64,000 nt of DNA from Pseudomonas schmalbachii (lineage in GTDB: Bacteria > Pseudomonadota > Gammaproteobacteria > Pseudomonadales > Pseudomonadaceae). The stretch covers positions 434,001-498,000 of the forward strand of contig NZ_JAELYA010000001.1 of assembly GCF_017589465.1 (NCBI RefSeq), given 5' to 3'. Position 1 is the stretch's first letter. Every line of letters starts with the position of its first letter. Below are positions 1 through 8,779 of this stretch, piece by piece. A program made the translations under genes and the position numbers. The notes under the pieces were generated by a model that was not told the origin of the DNA, made no database searches, and saw nothing but the letters and a program-made list of their open reading frames with translations.

Positions 1-11
1 AACTAATCAAT

Positions 12-84
12 GAAGCCCAACGAGTCCGCGCACGCTGGAGTGCGCCGGGACGTTGGGCTTCGCTGCGCTCAGCGCCAACCTACG
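12..84. repeat. Repeat family A copy (GTAGGTTGGCGCTGAG type), left arm shortened
   Basis: The right arm (about 51-84) reads TTGGGCTTCGCTGCGCTCAG and continues into CCAACCTACG. A short matching arm, GAAGCCCAAC, lies at 12-21, so the element can fold into a hairpin. The same family recurs at 5691, 5790, 18908 and 26100. It is intergenic in every case; out-of-frame reading of it creates false N-terminal extensions of neighbouring genes. Confidence 0.75.
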
Positions 85-152
85 GAGCTACGCGACCTTC
101 CGTCGCCATGCCCTCGGCCTTCCCTGCACCTGCCTCTTGCATATTCAATATT

Positions 153-164
153 ATGGTATACCAT
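153..164. promoter_or_regulatory. Perfect palindrome ATGGTATACCAT, candidate GntR operator
   Basis: A 12-bp perfect inverted repeat lies 37 bp before the start codon at 201, in a short AT-rich stretch. FadR/FCD-type GntR regulators usually bind short palindromes with GT and AC half-sites (TNGT-N-ACNA pattern), which this fits. The likely binder is the GntR regulator at 4369-5121. The palindrome is seen; the binder and the sign of regulation are inferred. Confidence 0.5.
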
Positions 165-200
165 CAGACAGCAAGAGATTTCCCCAACCAGGAGAGCCCA

Positions 201-791
201 ATGAGCTTCGAAATCCGCAAGATCGTCAGCTACGTGGAAGAGACCTTCATCGAAGGTGGCAAGGCCGCCGAGAAGCCGGTGACCATGGTCGGTCTGGCCG
301 TGGTGCTCAAGAACCCGTGGCTGGGCCGTGGCTTCGTCGAAGACCTCAAGCCGGAGATCAGGGCCAACTGCTCCGACCTCGGCGCCATGATGGTCGAGCG
401 CCTGACCGCCGCCATCGGCGGTGCTGCCAGGATCGAAGCCTACGGCAAGGCTGCCGTGGTCGGCGCCGACGGCGAGATCGAACATGCCTCCGCCGTGATC
501 CACACCCTGCGCTTCGGCAACCACTACCGCCAGGCGGTGAACGCCAAGAGCTACCTGAGCTTCACCAACAAGCGCGGCGGCCCGGGCACCTCGATCCAGA
601 TCCCGATGATGCACAAGGACGACGAAGGCCTGCGCTCCCACTACATCACCCTGGAAATGCAGATCGAGGACGCACCGCGCGCCGACGAGATCATCGTCGT
701 GCTGGGCGCCGCCGACGGTGGCCGCCTGCACCCGCGCATCGGCAACCGCTACATCGATCTGGAAGAACTGGCCGCCGAGCAGGCCCAGTGA
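201..791 (+). CDS. DUF1185 / 'amino acid synthesis' family protein
   Basis: A 196-residue cytosolic protein with no signal peptide or membrane segment. The text matches the DUF1185 family, which carries the database name 'amino acid synthesis family protein' although its biochemical role is not established. I chose the ATG at 201 because GGAG lies 6 nt upstream; an earlier in-frame ATG at 108 reads through repeat and promoter sequence. It is the first gene of a same-strand run with a hydrolase, an aldehyde dehydrogenase and a flavin reductase, so a catabolic role is more likely than biosynthesis. The specific reaction is unknown. Confidence 0.8.
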   Translation: MSFEIRKIVSYVEETFIEGGKAAEKPVTMVGLAVVLKNPWLGRGFVEDLKPEIRANCSDLGAMMVERLTAAIGGAARIEAYGKAAVVGADGEIEHASAVIHTLRFGNHYRQAVNAKSYLSFTNKRGGPGTSIQIPMMHKDDEGLRSHYITLEMQIEDAPRADEIIVVLGAADGGRLHPRIGNRYIDLEELAAEQAQ

Positions 792-817
792 TCCCAAGGC
801 TTGTGCAGGAGCGCTCC

Positions 818-1651
818 ATGATACGGCTCACCGCTGAACGCACCCCGGCCGGCACCAGTTACCTGGCGACCGGCCAAGGCCACCCCGTGGTGCTGATCCA
901 CGGCGTCGGCCTGAACAAGGAAATGTGGGGTGGCCAGATCGTCGGCCTGGCCCCGCAGTTCCAGGTCATCGCCTACGACATGCTCGGCCATGGCGCCAGT
1001 CCGCGCCCCGAAGCGGGCACCGGTCTGCTGGGCTACGCCGAGCAGTTGCGCGAGCTGCTGGAGCACCTCGGCGTGGCCCAGGCCACGGTGATCGGCTTCT
1101 CCATGGGCGGCCTGGTGGCGCGGGCCTTCGCCCTGCACTACCCGCAGCATCTCGAAGGGCTGGTGATCCTCAACAGCGTGTTCAACCGCAGCGCCGAGCA
1201 GCGCGCCGGTGTCATCGAACGCACCCGCCAGGCCGCCGAACACGGTCCGGACGCCAACGCCGAGGCGGCCCTGTCGCGCTGGTTCAGCCGCGAGTACCAG
1301 GCAGCCAATCCGGCGCAGATCGCCGCCATCCGCCAGACCCTTGCCAGCAACGATCCGCAGGGCTATCTGACTACCTATGAGCTGTTCGCCACCCAGGACA
1401 TGTACCGCGCCGACGACCTCGGCAGCATCAAGGTGCCGACCCTGGTCGCCACCGGCGAACTGGACCCGGGCTCGACGCCCGAGATGGCCCGGCAACTCGC
1501 CGAGCGTATTCCCGGCGCCCAGGTGGCGGTGCTCGACGAGCAGCGGCACATGATGCCGGTGGAGTCGCCGCGCCTGGTCAACCAGGTGTTGCTGGACTTC
1601 CTCCTGCAGGCACAGAGCTTCCAGAACCAAGCAAAGGGGATCGTCGCATGA
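818..1651 (+). CDS. Alpha/beta hydrolase
   Basis: A 277-residue alpha/beta-hydrolase-fold enzyme. Visible landmarks are the oxyanion-region HGVG (residues ~28-31), the nucleophile elbow GFSMGG near residue 93, the acid-bearing loop GELDPG and a late catalytic His in QRHMMP. It resembles 3-oxoadipate enol-lactonase and RutD-like hydrolases, but the substrate cannot be read from sequence. The ATG at 818 starts 26 nt after the preceding stop, with AGGAG upstream. Its stop overlaps the next start by 4 nt (ATGA), which implies translational coupling with the aldehyde dehydrogenase. Confidence 0.88.
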   Translation: MIRLTAERTPAGTSYLATGQGHPVVLIHGVGLNKEMWGGQIVGLAPQFQVIAYDMLGHGASPRPEAGTGLLGYAEQLRELLEHLGVAQATVIGFSMGGLVARAFALHYPQHLEGLVILNSVFNRSAEQRAGVIERTRQAAEHGPDANAEAALSRWFSREYQAANPAQIAAIRQTLASNDPQGYLTTYELFATQDMYRADDLGSIKVPTLVATGELDPGSTPEMARQLAERIPGAQVAVLDEQRHMMPVESPRLVNQVLLDFLLQAQSFQNQAKGIVA

Positions 1652-3129
1652 CGCTCGCACGCTTCCAGATGTGCATCGACGGCCAGTGGGTCGATGCGCT
1701 CTCCGGCAAGACCTTCCAAAGCCTCAACCCGGCGCTGGCCGAGCCCTGGGCGGAACTGCCCGATGCCGACGAAGCGGATGTCGAGCGCGCCGTGCGGGCT
1801 GCCCAAGCTGCCTTCGAGAATCCGGCCTGGCGCGGTCTCAGCGCCACCGCACGGGGCAAACTGCTGCGCCGGCTGGGCGACCTGATCGCCGAAAACAAGG
1901 AACACCTGGCCCAGCTGGAAAGCCGCGACAACGGCAAGCTGATCCGCGAGACCCGCGGCCAGGTCGGTTACCTGCCGGAATTCTTCCACTACACCGCCGG
2001 TCTGGCGGACAAGCTCGAAGGCGGCACCCTGCCCCTCGACAAGCCGGACCTGTTCGCCTACACGGTGCACGAACCGCTGGGCGTGGTGGCCGGGATCATT
2101 CCGTGGAACAGCCCGCTGTATCTCACCGCGATCAAGCTGGCCCCGGCACTGGCCGCCGGCAACACCATCGTGCTGAAGCCGTCCGAGCATGCCTCCGCGA
2201 CCATCCTCGAACTGGCTCGTCTCGCCTTGGAGGCCGGCATTCCGGCGGGCGTGGTCAACGTGGTCACCGGCTTCGGCCCGAGCACTGGCGCTGCTCTCAC
2301 CCGCCATCCGCTGGTGCGCAAGATCGCCTTCACCGGCGGCGCCGCCACCGCGCGTCACGTGGTGCGCAGCAGCGCGGAGAACTTCGCCAAGCTGTCGCTG
2401 GAACTGGGCGGCAAGTCGCCCAACATCATCTTCGCCGATGCCGACCTGGACAGCGCCATCAACGGCGCCGTGGCCGGCATCTATGCCGCCTCCGGGCAGA
2501 GCTGCGTGGCCGGCTCGCGCCTGCTGGTGCAGGACGGCATCTACGACGAGTTCGTCGAGCGCCTGGTGGAGCGCGCCCAGCGCATCCGCATCGGCAACCC
2601 GCAGGACGACGCCAGCGAGATGGGCCCGATGGCCACCGCGCAGCAACTGGCCGTGGTCGAGGGCCTGGTGGCCGACGCCATCGCCGAAGGTGCGCGCCTG
2701 CGCATGGGCGGCAAGCGCCCCGAGGTGGACGGCAACGGCTGGTACTACGAGCCGACCCTGTTCGAGTGCGACCGCAACTCGATGAAGATCATGCAGGAAG
2801 AAGTCTTCGGCCCGGTAGCCTCGGTGATCCGCTTCAAGGACGAGGCCGAAGCGCTGGCCATCGCCAACGACTCGCAGTTCGGCCTCGCCGCCGGCATCTG
2901 GACCCGCGACCTCGGCCGCGCCCACCGCATGGCCCGCGACATCCGCTCCGGGATCATCTGGGTCAACACCTACCGCGCGGTTTCGGCCATGGCGCCCATC
3001 GGCGGTTTCCACAACAGCGGCTACGGCCGCGAGAGCGGCATCGATTCGGTGCTGGCCTACACCGAGCTGAAAACGGTGTGGATCAACCTCTCGCAGGCAC
3101 CGATGCCCGACCCCTTCGTGATGCGCTGA
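1648..3129 (+). CDS. NAD(P)-dependent aldehyde dehydrogenase
   Basis: A 493-residue enzyme of the ALDH superfamily, normal in length. The catalytic Glu lies in LELGGKSPN and the nucleophilic Cys in GQSCVAGSR. The cofactor-binding PWNSPL and KPSE motifs and the C-terminal EEVFGPV block are all present, so the enzyme should be active. It probably oxidises an aldehyde released upstream in the same pathway to a carboxylate. It overlaps the hydrolase by 4 nt and is followed 13 nt later by the flavin reductase, which supports one operon. Confidence 0.92.
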   Translation: MTLARFQMCIDGQWVDALSGKTFQSLNPALAEPWAELPDADEADVERAVRAAQAAFENPAWRGLSATARGKLLRRLGDLIAENKEHLAQLESRDNGKLIRETRGQVGYLPEFFHYTAGLADKLEGGTLPLDKPDLFAYTVHEPLGVVAGIIPWNSPLYLTAIKLAPALAAGNTIVLKPSEHASATILELARLALEAGIPAGVVNVVTGFGPSTGAALTRHPLVRKIAFTGGAATARHVVRSSAENFAKLSLELGGKSPNIIFADADLDSAINGAVAGIYAASGQSCVAGSRLLVQDGIYDEFVERLVERAQRIRIGNPQDDASEMGPMATAQQLAVVEGLVADAIAEGARLRMGGKRPEVDGNGWYYEPTLFECDRNSMKIMQEEVFGPVASVIRFKDEAEALAIANDSQFGLAAGIWTRDLGRAHRMARDIRSGIIWVNTYRAVSAMAPIGGFHNSGYGRESGIDSVLAYTELKTVWINLSQAPMPDPFVMR

Positions 3130-3142
3130 GAGGAGTTGCGAA

Positions 3143-3628
3143 ATGATCGAACCCGGAATCTACAAAGAAGTGATGGGCTCCTTCCCCTCCGGCGTCACGG
3201 TGGTCACCACCCTGGACGCGGACGGCGAGATAGTCGGCATCACCGCCAGCGCCTTCAGCGCCCTGTCCATCGACCCGGCGCTGGTGCTGTTCTGCCCCAA
3301 CTACGGCTCCGACACCTATCCGATACTGCGCGACAGCAAGCAGTTCGCCATCCACCTGCTCTGCTCGGACCAGCAGGCCGAAGCCTATGCCTTCGCCAAA
3401 AAAGGCAAGGACAAGGCGCAGGGCATCGAATGGCACCTGAGCGAACTGGGCAACCCGTTGCTGACCAAGGCCACCGCCATCATCGAATGCGAGCTGTGGC
3501 GCGAATACGACGGCGGCGACCACGCGATCATCGTCGGCGCGGTGAAGAACCTGATTCTGCCCAAGGACGAGGTGACGCCCATGGTCTACCACCGCGGCAA
3601 GCTCGGCGCGCTGCCGGAGATTGCCTGA
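3143..3628 (+). CDS. Flavin reductase family protein (RutF/HpaC-like)
   Basis: A 161-residue protein of the flavin-reductase-like (DIM6/NTAB) fold. It opens with the typical SFPSGVTVVTT strand and ends with the family's GAV and YHRGKLGAL blocks. These proteins supply reduced FMN or FAD to a separate monooxygenase. No such monooxygenase is in the window; it may lie upstream of position 1 or be encoded elsewhere. The start is fixed by AGGAG 7 nt upstream. A strong terminator follows. Confidence 0.87.
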   Translation: MIEPGIYKEVMGSFPSGVTVVTTLDADGEIVGITASAFSALSIDPALVLFCPNYGSDTYPILRDSKQFAIHLLCSDQQAEAYAFAKKGKDKAQGIEWHLSELGNPLLTKATAIIECELWREYDGGDHAIIVGAVKNLILPKDEVTPMVYHRGKLGALPEIA

Positions 3629-3637
3629 TTCCCTTGC

Positions 3638-3676
3638 AGGGCCGCTCGTCCCTACCCGAGGCGGCGGCCCTTTTTT
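3638..3676 (+). terminator. Rho-independent terminator after the flavin reductase gene
   Basis: A GC-rich stem (AGGGCCGC paired with GCGGCCCT, extended by TCG/CGA) is followed directly by TTTTTT. It ends the operon that begins at 201 and suggests that the gene at 3898 has its own promoter or depends on read-through. Confidence 0.85.
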
Positions 3677-3734
3677 ATAGCCATCGTTCCCGCGCTCCCG
3701 CATAGCGTCGGAAATGAATCTCGGCGCCGGGATT

Positions 3735-3852
3735 CCCTCACCCCAACCCTCTCCCAGAGGGAGAGGAGGCAGATCGGCGCGGGATCGTGTGCCGTGCCAA
3801 CTAGCAACTCCGAACAGTCCCCTCTCCCCCGGGAGAGGGTTAGGGTGAGGGG
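3735..3852. repeat. Repeat family C pair (CCCTCACCCCAACCCTCTCC type)
   Basis: Two inverted CT-rich units face each other: CCTCACCCCAACCCTCTCCC with GAGAGG, and about 70 bp later CCCTCTCCCCCGGGAGAGGG with TTAGGGTGAGG. Each unit can form its own hairpin and the pair can form a larger one. The same arrangement recurs at 13617, 54578 and 63139, always between genes. Confidence 0.8.
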
Positions 3853-3897
3853 AAAACAGGCAGTAGCTCCCGCAGGCAGAACGATAGAGGTACAACA

Positions 3898-4287
3898 ATG
3901 AGCAACGAGAAATACGAAAAAGGCCTGCAGATCCGCACCCAGGTGCTGGGCGAAGCCTACGTGAGCAAGTCGATCCAGAACGCCGACGATTTCACCCGCC
4001 CCCTGCAGGAACTGGTCACCGAGTACTGCTGGGGCCACGTCTGGGGCCGGGAGGGTTTGTCGCTGAAAGAACGCAGCATGATAAACTTGGCGATGATTTC
4101 GGCACTCAACCGGCCGCACGAGTTGAAGCTGCACATTCGTGGCGCCCTGCGTAACGGCCTGTCCCGGGAGCAGATCCGCGAGATCCTCCTGCAAGTCGGC
4201 ATCTACTGTGGTGTGCCGGCGGCAGTGGACAGCTTCCGCATCGCCCGCGAAGCCTTCGCCGAGGCGGATGCCGAGGCCCAGGGTTGA
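3898..4287 (+). CDS. Carboxymuconolactone decarboxylase family protein
   Basis: A 129-residue protein of the CMD/AhpD-like family, close in length and layout to PcaC-type 4-carboxymuconolactone decarboxylase: YCWGHVWGREGLSLKERSMINLAM, then an HIRGALRNG helix, then a C-terminal YCGVPAAVDSFR. There is no CxxC redox pair, so it is PcaC-like rather than AhpD-like. A role in the catabolic pathway of the preceding operon is inferred from position. GAGG 7 nt upstream supports the start. A terminator follows. Confidence 0.85.
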   Translation: MSNEKYEKGLQIRTQVLGEAYVSKSIQNADDFTRPLQELVTEYCWGHVWGREGLSLKERSMINLAMISALNRPHELKLHIRGALRNGLSREQIREILLQVGIYCGVPAAVDSFRIAREAFAEADAEAQG

Positions 4288-4308
4288 TTGCCGCCGCTAC
4301 TCGATGAT

Positions 4309-4336
4309 GGAGCACCCTCTGGTGCTCCTTCGTTTT
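4309..4336 (+). terminator. Terminator after the CMD-family gene
   Basis: A perfect 8-bp stem (GGAGCACC/GGTGCTCC) with a CTCT loop is followed by TTCGTTTT. It separates the CMD gene from the GntR gene at 4369. Confidence 0.75.
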
Positions 4337-4368
4337 ACTACGGACAGCCATAACCAGAGCCGGATCAC

Positions 4369-5121
4369 ATGAAACGCTTGCCCCTCGACGACAGCTTCAA
4401 GGTCAACCGCAACCCCGTCACCCTGCGCGAGATCGTCCTCGACAAGCTGCGGGGCGCCATCCTGAACTTCCAGCTGCTGCCGGGCGACCGTCTGGTGGAA
4501 CGCGACCTCTGCGACCGACTCGGCGTCAGCCGCACCTCGGTGCGCGAGGCGCTACGCCATCTGGAGTCCGAGGGGCTGGTGGAATTCGCCGACGCCAAAG
4601 GCCCGCGCGTGGCCATCATCACCCTGGAAGACGCCTGCGACATCTACGAGCTGCGCTGCGTGCTCGAAGGGCTGATCGTCCAGCTGTTCACCCTCAACGC
4701 CAAGGCCAAGGACATCCGCGCGCTGGAAAAGGCCCTGGCGGAAAACCGCAAGGCTCTGGAAGAAGGCGACCTGCAGCAGGTGCTGGAGTCCGTGCAAGGC
4801 TTCTACGACGTGCTGCTGGAAGGCTCCGGCAACCACATCGCCGCCACCCAGCTGCGCCAGTTGCAGGCCCGCATCAGCTACCTGCGCGCCACCTCGGTGT
4901 CCCAGCAGAACCGCCGCGGCGCCAGCAACGCGGAAATGGAAAAAATCGTCGAGGCCATCAAGAGCGGCGACCCGCTGGCCGCGCACCAGGCCTCGGTGGA
5001 CCACGTCCGCGCCGCCGCCAAGGTGGCGCTGGACTACCTCAAGTCCAAGCAGGACGAGCCGGGCAAGGTGCGCGACATCGCCGTCCCCATCGCCCTCAAG
5101 GAACCGCGCATAGGACGCTGA
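4369..5121 (+). CDS. GntR-family regulator, FadR/FCD subfamily
   Basis: A 250-residue regulator. An N-terminal winged helix (residues ~20-85, including PGDRLVERDLCDRLGVSRTSVREALRHLESEGLV) is followed by an all-helical FCD ligand-binding domain. These regulators typically repress a neighbouring catabolic operon until a carboxylated pathway intermediate binds. Its likely target is the operon at 201, through the palindrome at 153-164. The NUDIX gene starts 4 nt after its stop. Confidence 0.88.
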   Translation: MKRLPLDDSFKVNRNPVTLREIVLDKLRGAILNFQLLPGDRLVERDLCDRLGVSRTSVREALRHLESEGLVEFADAKGPRVAIITLEDACDIYELRCVLEGLIVQLFTLNAKAKDIRALEKALAENRKALEEGDLQQVLESVQGFYDVLLEGSGNHIAATQLRQLQARISYLRATSVSQQNRRGASNAEMEKIVEAIKSGDPLAAHQASVDHVRAAAKVALDYLKSKQDEPGKVRDIAVPIALKEPRIGR

Positions 5122-5125
5122 CGCC

Positions 5126-5689
5126 ATGGCCGACCCGCGCTTCTGTCCCGGTTGTGGTAGCGGCAACCTGAGCCGCCAGTGTCCCCAGGGGGATACCCAC
5201 GAAAGGCTGGTGTGCGCGGGCTGCGGCTACGTCCATTACGTCAACCCGAAGATCATCGCCGGCTGCATCATCGAGCGCGACGGCAAGTACCTGCTCTGCC
5301 AGCGCGCGATCCCGCCGCGCCCCGGCACCTGGACCCTGCCCGCAGGGTTCATGGAAAGCGGAGAAACCACCGAGGAAGCGGCCCTGCGCGAAGTCTGGGA
5401 AGAGAGCGGCGTGCGCGCCGACATCGTCTCGCCCTACTCCATCTTCAGCGTGCCGAAGATCAGCGAGGTGTACATCATCTTCCGCGCCACCGTGGTGGAA
5501 GAGACCGGCCAGCACGGCCCGGAAACCCTCGACTACCGCTTCTTCGCACCCGAGGAAATTCCCTGGGACAGCATCTACTACCCGGCCATCCGGCAGATCC
5601 TCGAACGCTACATCGAGGAACGCCGGGCCGGGGTGTACGGCATCTACATGGGCAACGACGACACTGGGAAGATTCATTTCATCCGCTGA
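5126..5689 (+). CDS. NUDIX hydrolase with N-terminal zinc ribbon
   Basis: A 187-residue protein. The first 35 residues carry two Cys pairs (CPGC and CAGC), a zinc-ribbon-like fold. A complete Nudix box follows at about residues 73-95 (GFMESGETTEEAALREVWEE then SGV), giving the metal-binding REVWEE. The layout resembles ADP-ribose/NADH-type or general nucleotide pyrophosphatases of the NudC side of the family. The exact substrate is not predictable. It is probably co-transcribed with the GntR gene (4-nt gap), and may simply be a housekeeping passenger. Confidence 0.87.
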   Translation: MADPRFCPGCGSGNLSRQCPQGDTHERLVCAGCGYVHYVNPKIIAGCIIERDGKYLLCQRAIPPRPGTWTLPAGFMESGETTEEAALREVWEESGVRADIVSPYSIFSVPKISEVYIIFRATVVEETGQHGPETLDYRFFAPEEIPWDSIYYPAIRQILERYIEERRAGVYGIYMGNDDTGKIHFIR

Positions 5690-5690
5690 C

Positions 5691-5942
5691 CGTAGGTTGG
5701 CGCTGAGCGCAGCGAAGCCCAACATCCGGGAGCTAATCCCGACAAGAGCTTCGCGGGCATGGCCCGCTCCTACGAGTTGCAATGCCCACCGTAGGTTGGC
5801 GCTGAGCAACGCGAAGCCCAACATCACCATCGTTGGGCTTCACTGCGTTCAGCACCAACCTACGCGGGTTCTGGCCCAGCTACTGTAGTTACGTAGGATG
5901 GGTTGAGCGAAGCGATACCCATGATGCCAACAATCGACGATG
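5691..5942. repeat. Composite cluster of intergenic repeats (families A and E and a third type)
   Basis: The stretch holds one single-arm family A unit (5691-5723), a short GCGGGCATGGCCCGCTCCTA unit (family E, ~5746-5774), a full family A inverted pair (5790-5864) and a further unit beginning CGTAGGATGGGTTGAGCGAA at about 5892. It lies between the convergent NUDIX and porin genes, with no gene inside. The hairpins may act as transcriptional stops for both. Confidence 0.75.
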
Positions 5943-5956
5943 GGAAGCTGGAAGCC

Positions 5957-7222
5957 TCAGAACAACTTCCACGTGTAGTTGAACACCAGCCGGTTCTCGT
6001 CGATATCCGTCCGGTAATTCGACCGCGCCATGACGTTGCGCACCCGCACGTTCAGCCCCGCCAGCGGGCCGCTTTGCACGGTGTAGCCGATGTCCAGGTC
6101 GCGTTCGCGGTCCTTGCCTTCGAAGCCCTGGCCGGTGTCGACGTTGTCGCCGGTGATGTAGCGCAGGGTGCTGGTCAATCCCGGCAGGCCGAGGGCGGTG
6201 AAGTCGTAGTCGTAGCGCACCTGCCAGGAGCGCTCGTCGGCGAAGGCGAACTCGTAGGTCGGCACTTCGTTGCCCAGCGGGCTGACGTTGGCGAAGACGC
6301 GCGGGAACGAGCTGTCGCCGTAGATGCCCTGGTAGCCGACGTAGAAGGTATGGGCGCCGCGCTTGGCCGAGAGCAGCGAGTAGAACGCCTGGTTGTCGAT
6401 CCGGCCGAGCAGCTTCTTGCCGTCCTCGTCGGCATCGAAGTAACCGAGATTGGCGCCCAGTACCCAGTTGCCCACCGGCTGCGCGTGCTTCAGGCCGAGG
6501 AAGCGCTGCGCGTAGATATCCTCCAGTTGCCCGTAATAGGCGCTGGCAACCGTGCGCTTGTCGTTGAACGCATAGTCGCCGCCAGCGTAGTTGAAGGCAT
6601 CGGCGCTGGCCTGGCGCTGCGGCACGTGGCCGAGTATCGCCTGCATCTTGTCGTCGCCGCCTTCGTTGCGCAGGTGCGTGGACGTCAGGTGCCCGCCCTG
6701 CAGGGTCAGCCCGCCAATTTCGTTGGAAACGATGCTCGCGCCCTGGTAGCTCGGCGGCAGCAGGCGGATATCGCTGAAGGTCAGCACCGGCAGGTTCGGC
6801 TGCAGCTCGCCGACTTTCAGTTCGGTCTTCGAGAAGCGCGCCTTCGCTGCTACGCCGAGACGGCTGTAGTCGTCGGCGGCGCGGCCGTCTTCCTTGACCG
6901 GCAGCAGGCCGGTGTTGACCCGGTCAGGACTGCTGTCGAGCTTGATGCCGAGCAGGCCGATGGCGTCGAGGCCGAAGCCGACCGGGCCCGGCGTGTAGCC
7001 CGACTGGAAGTTGAGGATGAAGCCCTGCGCCCACTCCTCCGCCTTCGACTGCTGGTTGGCGCCGACGATGTCGGAGTAGTCGCGGCTGAAGTAGTAGTTG
7101 CGCAGCTGGAGGGTCGCGCTGGAACCCTCGATCAGGCCCTCGGCCGCCGCCACGGACTGGGCGAGACCGGCGCTGACGCCGGCGGTCACCATGACGCAGG
7201 TGATGCACGCATTGGTTTTCAT
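5957..7222 (-). CDS. OprD-family outer-membrane porin (benzoate/aromatic acid type)
   Basis: A 421-residue precursor. The signal peptide covers about residues 1-29 ([20 protein letters not shown] then AQSVAAAEG). The mature protein shows the OprD pattern: an N-terminal [10 protein letters not shown] strand, many alternating beta strands and a C-terminal aromatic NYTWKLF closing strand. It lies directly downstream of catA, so uptake of benzoate or a related aromatic acid (BenF/OpdK-like) is inferred. I used the ATG at 7222, not the upstream frame extension, because it gives a proper signal peptide. Confidence 0.87.
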   Translation of the reverse strand: MKTNACITCVMVTAGVSAGLAQSVAAAEGLIEGSSATLQLRNYYFSRDYSDIVGANQQSKAEEWAQGFILNFQSGYTPGPVGFGLDAIGLLGIKLDSSPDRVNTGLLPVKEDGRAADDYSRLGVAAKARFSKTELKVGELQPNLPVLTFSDIRLLPPSYQGASIVSNEIGGLTLQGGHLTSTHLRNEGGDDKMQAILGHVPQRQASADAFNYAGGDYAFNDKRTVASAYYGQLEDIYAQRFLGLKHAQPVGNWVLGANLGYFDADEDGKKLLGRIDNQAFYSLLSAKRGAHTFYVGYQGIYGDSSFPRVFANVSPLGNEVPTYEFAFADERSWQVRYDYDFTALGLPGLTSTLRYITGDNVDTGQGFEGKDRERDLDIGYTVQSGPLAGLNVRVRNVMARSNYRTDIDENRLVFNYTWKLF

Positions 7223-7439
7223 ATCGTCGCTCTTGTTTTTATTAGGACAAACGATCCCCTGCCGAGCGACCGAAAGCCGCGGCATACGCAGGACAGGAAT
7301 CGATTTCTTGCCGGCGGCGGGACGCTCCTGGTTCTGCTCCGCGTCCCGCAGGCGGTCATTGTCTTCGGCGACCGCCCCGGCCCGGCCGGTCGCCTGCATC
7401 GCTACGGTTCGCTCGTCGCGTCCCGTTCCACCTCAATGG

Positions 7440-7462
7440 CCTGCCGCCAGGGCGGCGGCAGG
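7440..7462 (-). terminator. Hairpin just after catA, possible attenuator
   Basis: CCTGCCGCC pairs with GGCGGCAGG around a 5-nt loop, 20 nt past the catA stop. No T-run follows on the minus strand, so it may be a processing or attenuation hairpin between catA and the porin gene rather than a full terminator. Confidence 0.4.
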
Positions 7463-7482
7463 TTGTTACTTGCCAACCAACC

Positions 7483-8415
7483 TCAGGCGCCTTGCACCTG
7501 CAGCGCGCGCGGACGATGGCTGCGCTGCTCGTCATCGGCGTCGGCGGCCTTCTGCAGCTGGAAGCTGAACTCCAGCTCGGCATAACGGCCGGACACGCCG
7601 CGCGCGCCGTCCTCGCGGAACGCTATTTCACCGACCAGACCGTCGCGGGTGGCGTAGGCGAAGTCGTCCCACAGGTACTTGTCGCCGGACAGGTTGATCT
7701 GGGTGGTCAGGTGACGGTAGCCCGGCGCCGAGATGAAGAAGTGGATGTGCGCCGGACGCTGGCCGTGGCGGCCGAGCTGGTCGAGGCATTCCTGGGTCGG
7801 ACCTTCCGGGTTGCAGCCGTAGCCGGACGGCACGATGCTGCGGGCGCGGTAGCGGCCTTCGGCGTCGGTGACGATGCGGCGGCGCAGGTTGTACTCGGAC
7901 TGGCTCTGGTCGAAGTAGGAGTAGTTGCCCTTGGTGTTGGCGTGCCACAGGTCGACGATGGCGCCGGCGACCGGCTTGCCGTCGAGGTCCAGCACCTGGC
8001 CTTCGAGGAACATGGTGGTGGCGACGCTCTCTTCGCTGCCGTCGTCCATGCGCGTCTCGCCCTGGGCGATCGGCGCGCCGGCCACATACAGCGGGCCTTC
8101 GATGGTGCGCGGGGTGCCGCCGGTCTGGCCGGCCAGCTCATCGCGGGCGTCCTGCAGCAGGTCGAGGAAATGCTCGATGCCCAGGCCGGCCACCAGCAGG
8201 CCGGCTTCGTTCCTGCCGCCCAGGCGGTTCAGGTAGTCCACCGCGGTCCAGAATTCGTCGTCGGTGACTTCCAGGTCTTCGATGATCTTCGCGGTGTCCT
8301 GCAGGATGCGCAGGACGATGCGCTTCAGGCGCGGGCTGCCCTGGTCGTTGCCGAAGCCGGCGGCTTCTTCGAAGAACTTCTGGATGTCGGCAGTGTGGGA
8401 AATCTTCACGGTCAT
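7483..8415 (-). CDS. catA: Catechol 1,2-dioxygenase
   Basis: A 310-residue intradiol dioxygenase that opens catechol to cis,cis-muconate. The N-terminal helical dimer domain (DDEFWTAVDYLNRLGG) is followed by the catalytic domain. The non-haem Fe(III) ligands expected for the family are visible: Tyr residues in GNYSYFDQ and YRARSIVPSGYG, and His residues in RPAHIHFFISAPGYRH. It is third in the catB-catC-catA order, downstream of catC by about 47 nt. The product feeds CatB. Confidence 0.95.
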   Translation of the reverse strand: MTVKISHTADIQKFFEEAAGFGNDQGSPRLKRIVLRILQDTAKIIEDLEVTDDEFWTAVDYLNRLGGRNEAGLLVAGLGIEHFLDLLQDARDELAGQTGGTPRTIEGPLYVAGAPIAQGETRMDDGSEESVATTMFLEGQVLDLDGKPVAGAIVDLWHANTKGNYSYFDQSQSEYNLRRRIVTDAEGRYRARSIVPSGYGCNPEGPTQECLDQLGRHGQRPAHIHFFISAPGYRHLTTQINLSGDKYLWDDFAYATRDGLVGEIAFREDGARGVSGRYAELEFSFQLQKAADADDEQRSHRPRALQVQGA

Positions 8416-8462
8416 GATGGCTTGCCTCTTGTTTTTATCCGGTGGTGTTCAGGTGGTGAGAA

Positions 8463-8753
8463 TCAACGGTCGTCGGAGTGGATCGACGACGGATGGCGGC
8501 AGAGCCCGTCGATCTCGATATCCATGTAGGGGAACAGCGGCAGTTGCATCAGCGTGTCGTGCAGCTCCTCGACGCTGGCGAGGTCGAACACGCTGTAGTT
8601 CGCGTAGTGCCCGGCGATGCGCCACAGGTGACGCCACTTGCCCTCGTGCTGCAGACGTTGGGCGAGTTCCTTCTCGTCGGCCTTGAGCTGGGCAGCCCTG
8701 GCCGGGTCCATGTCGACCGGCAGCTTCACGGTCATCTTCACGTGGAACAGCAT
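8463..8753 (-). CDS. catC: Muconolactone Delta-isomerase
   Basis: A 96-residue protein of the full family length, with the typical MLFHVKMTVKLPVDMDP opening and the GKWRHLWRIAGHYANYSVFD core. It isomerises muconolactone to 3-oxoadipate enol-lactone in the cytoplasm as a small homo-oligomer. It lies between catB (26 nt upstream) and catA in one transcription unit. The hydrolase and later steps (pcaD and onward) are not in this window. Confidence 0.95.
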   Translation of the reverse strand: MLFHVKMTVKLPVDMDPARAAQLKADEKELAQRLQHEGKWRHLWRIAGHYANYSVFDLASVEELHDTLMQLPLFPYMDIEIDGLCRHPSSIHSDDR

Positions 8754-8779
8754 CGGTTTTCTCCTTTATCGGACGGTTA

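Noticed and set aside
1375-3012. A 545-codon minus-strand open frame across the aldehyde dehydrogenase
   Set aside because: It is antisense to a clear ALDH gene with complete catalytic residues and has no recognisable domain.
5903-7585. A long plus-strand open frame across the porin gene
   Set aside because: It is antisense to the OprD-type porin, rich in Val/Ala/Arg as expected from GC-rich shadow frames, and matches no family.
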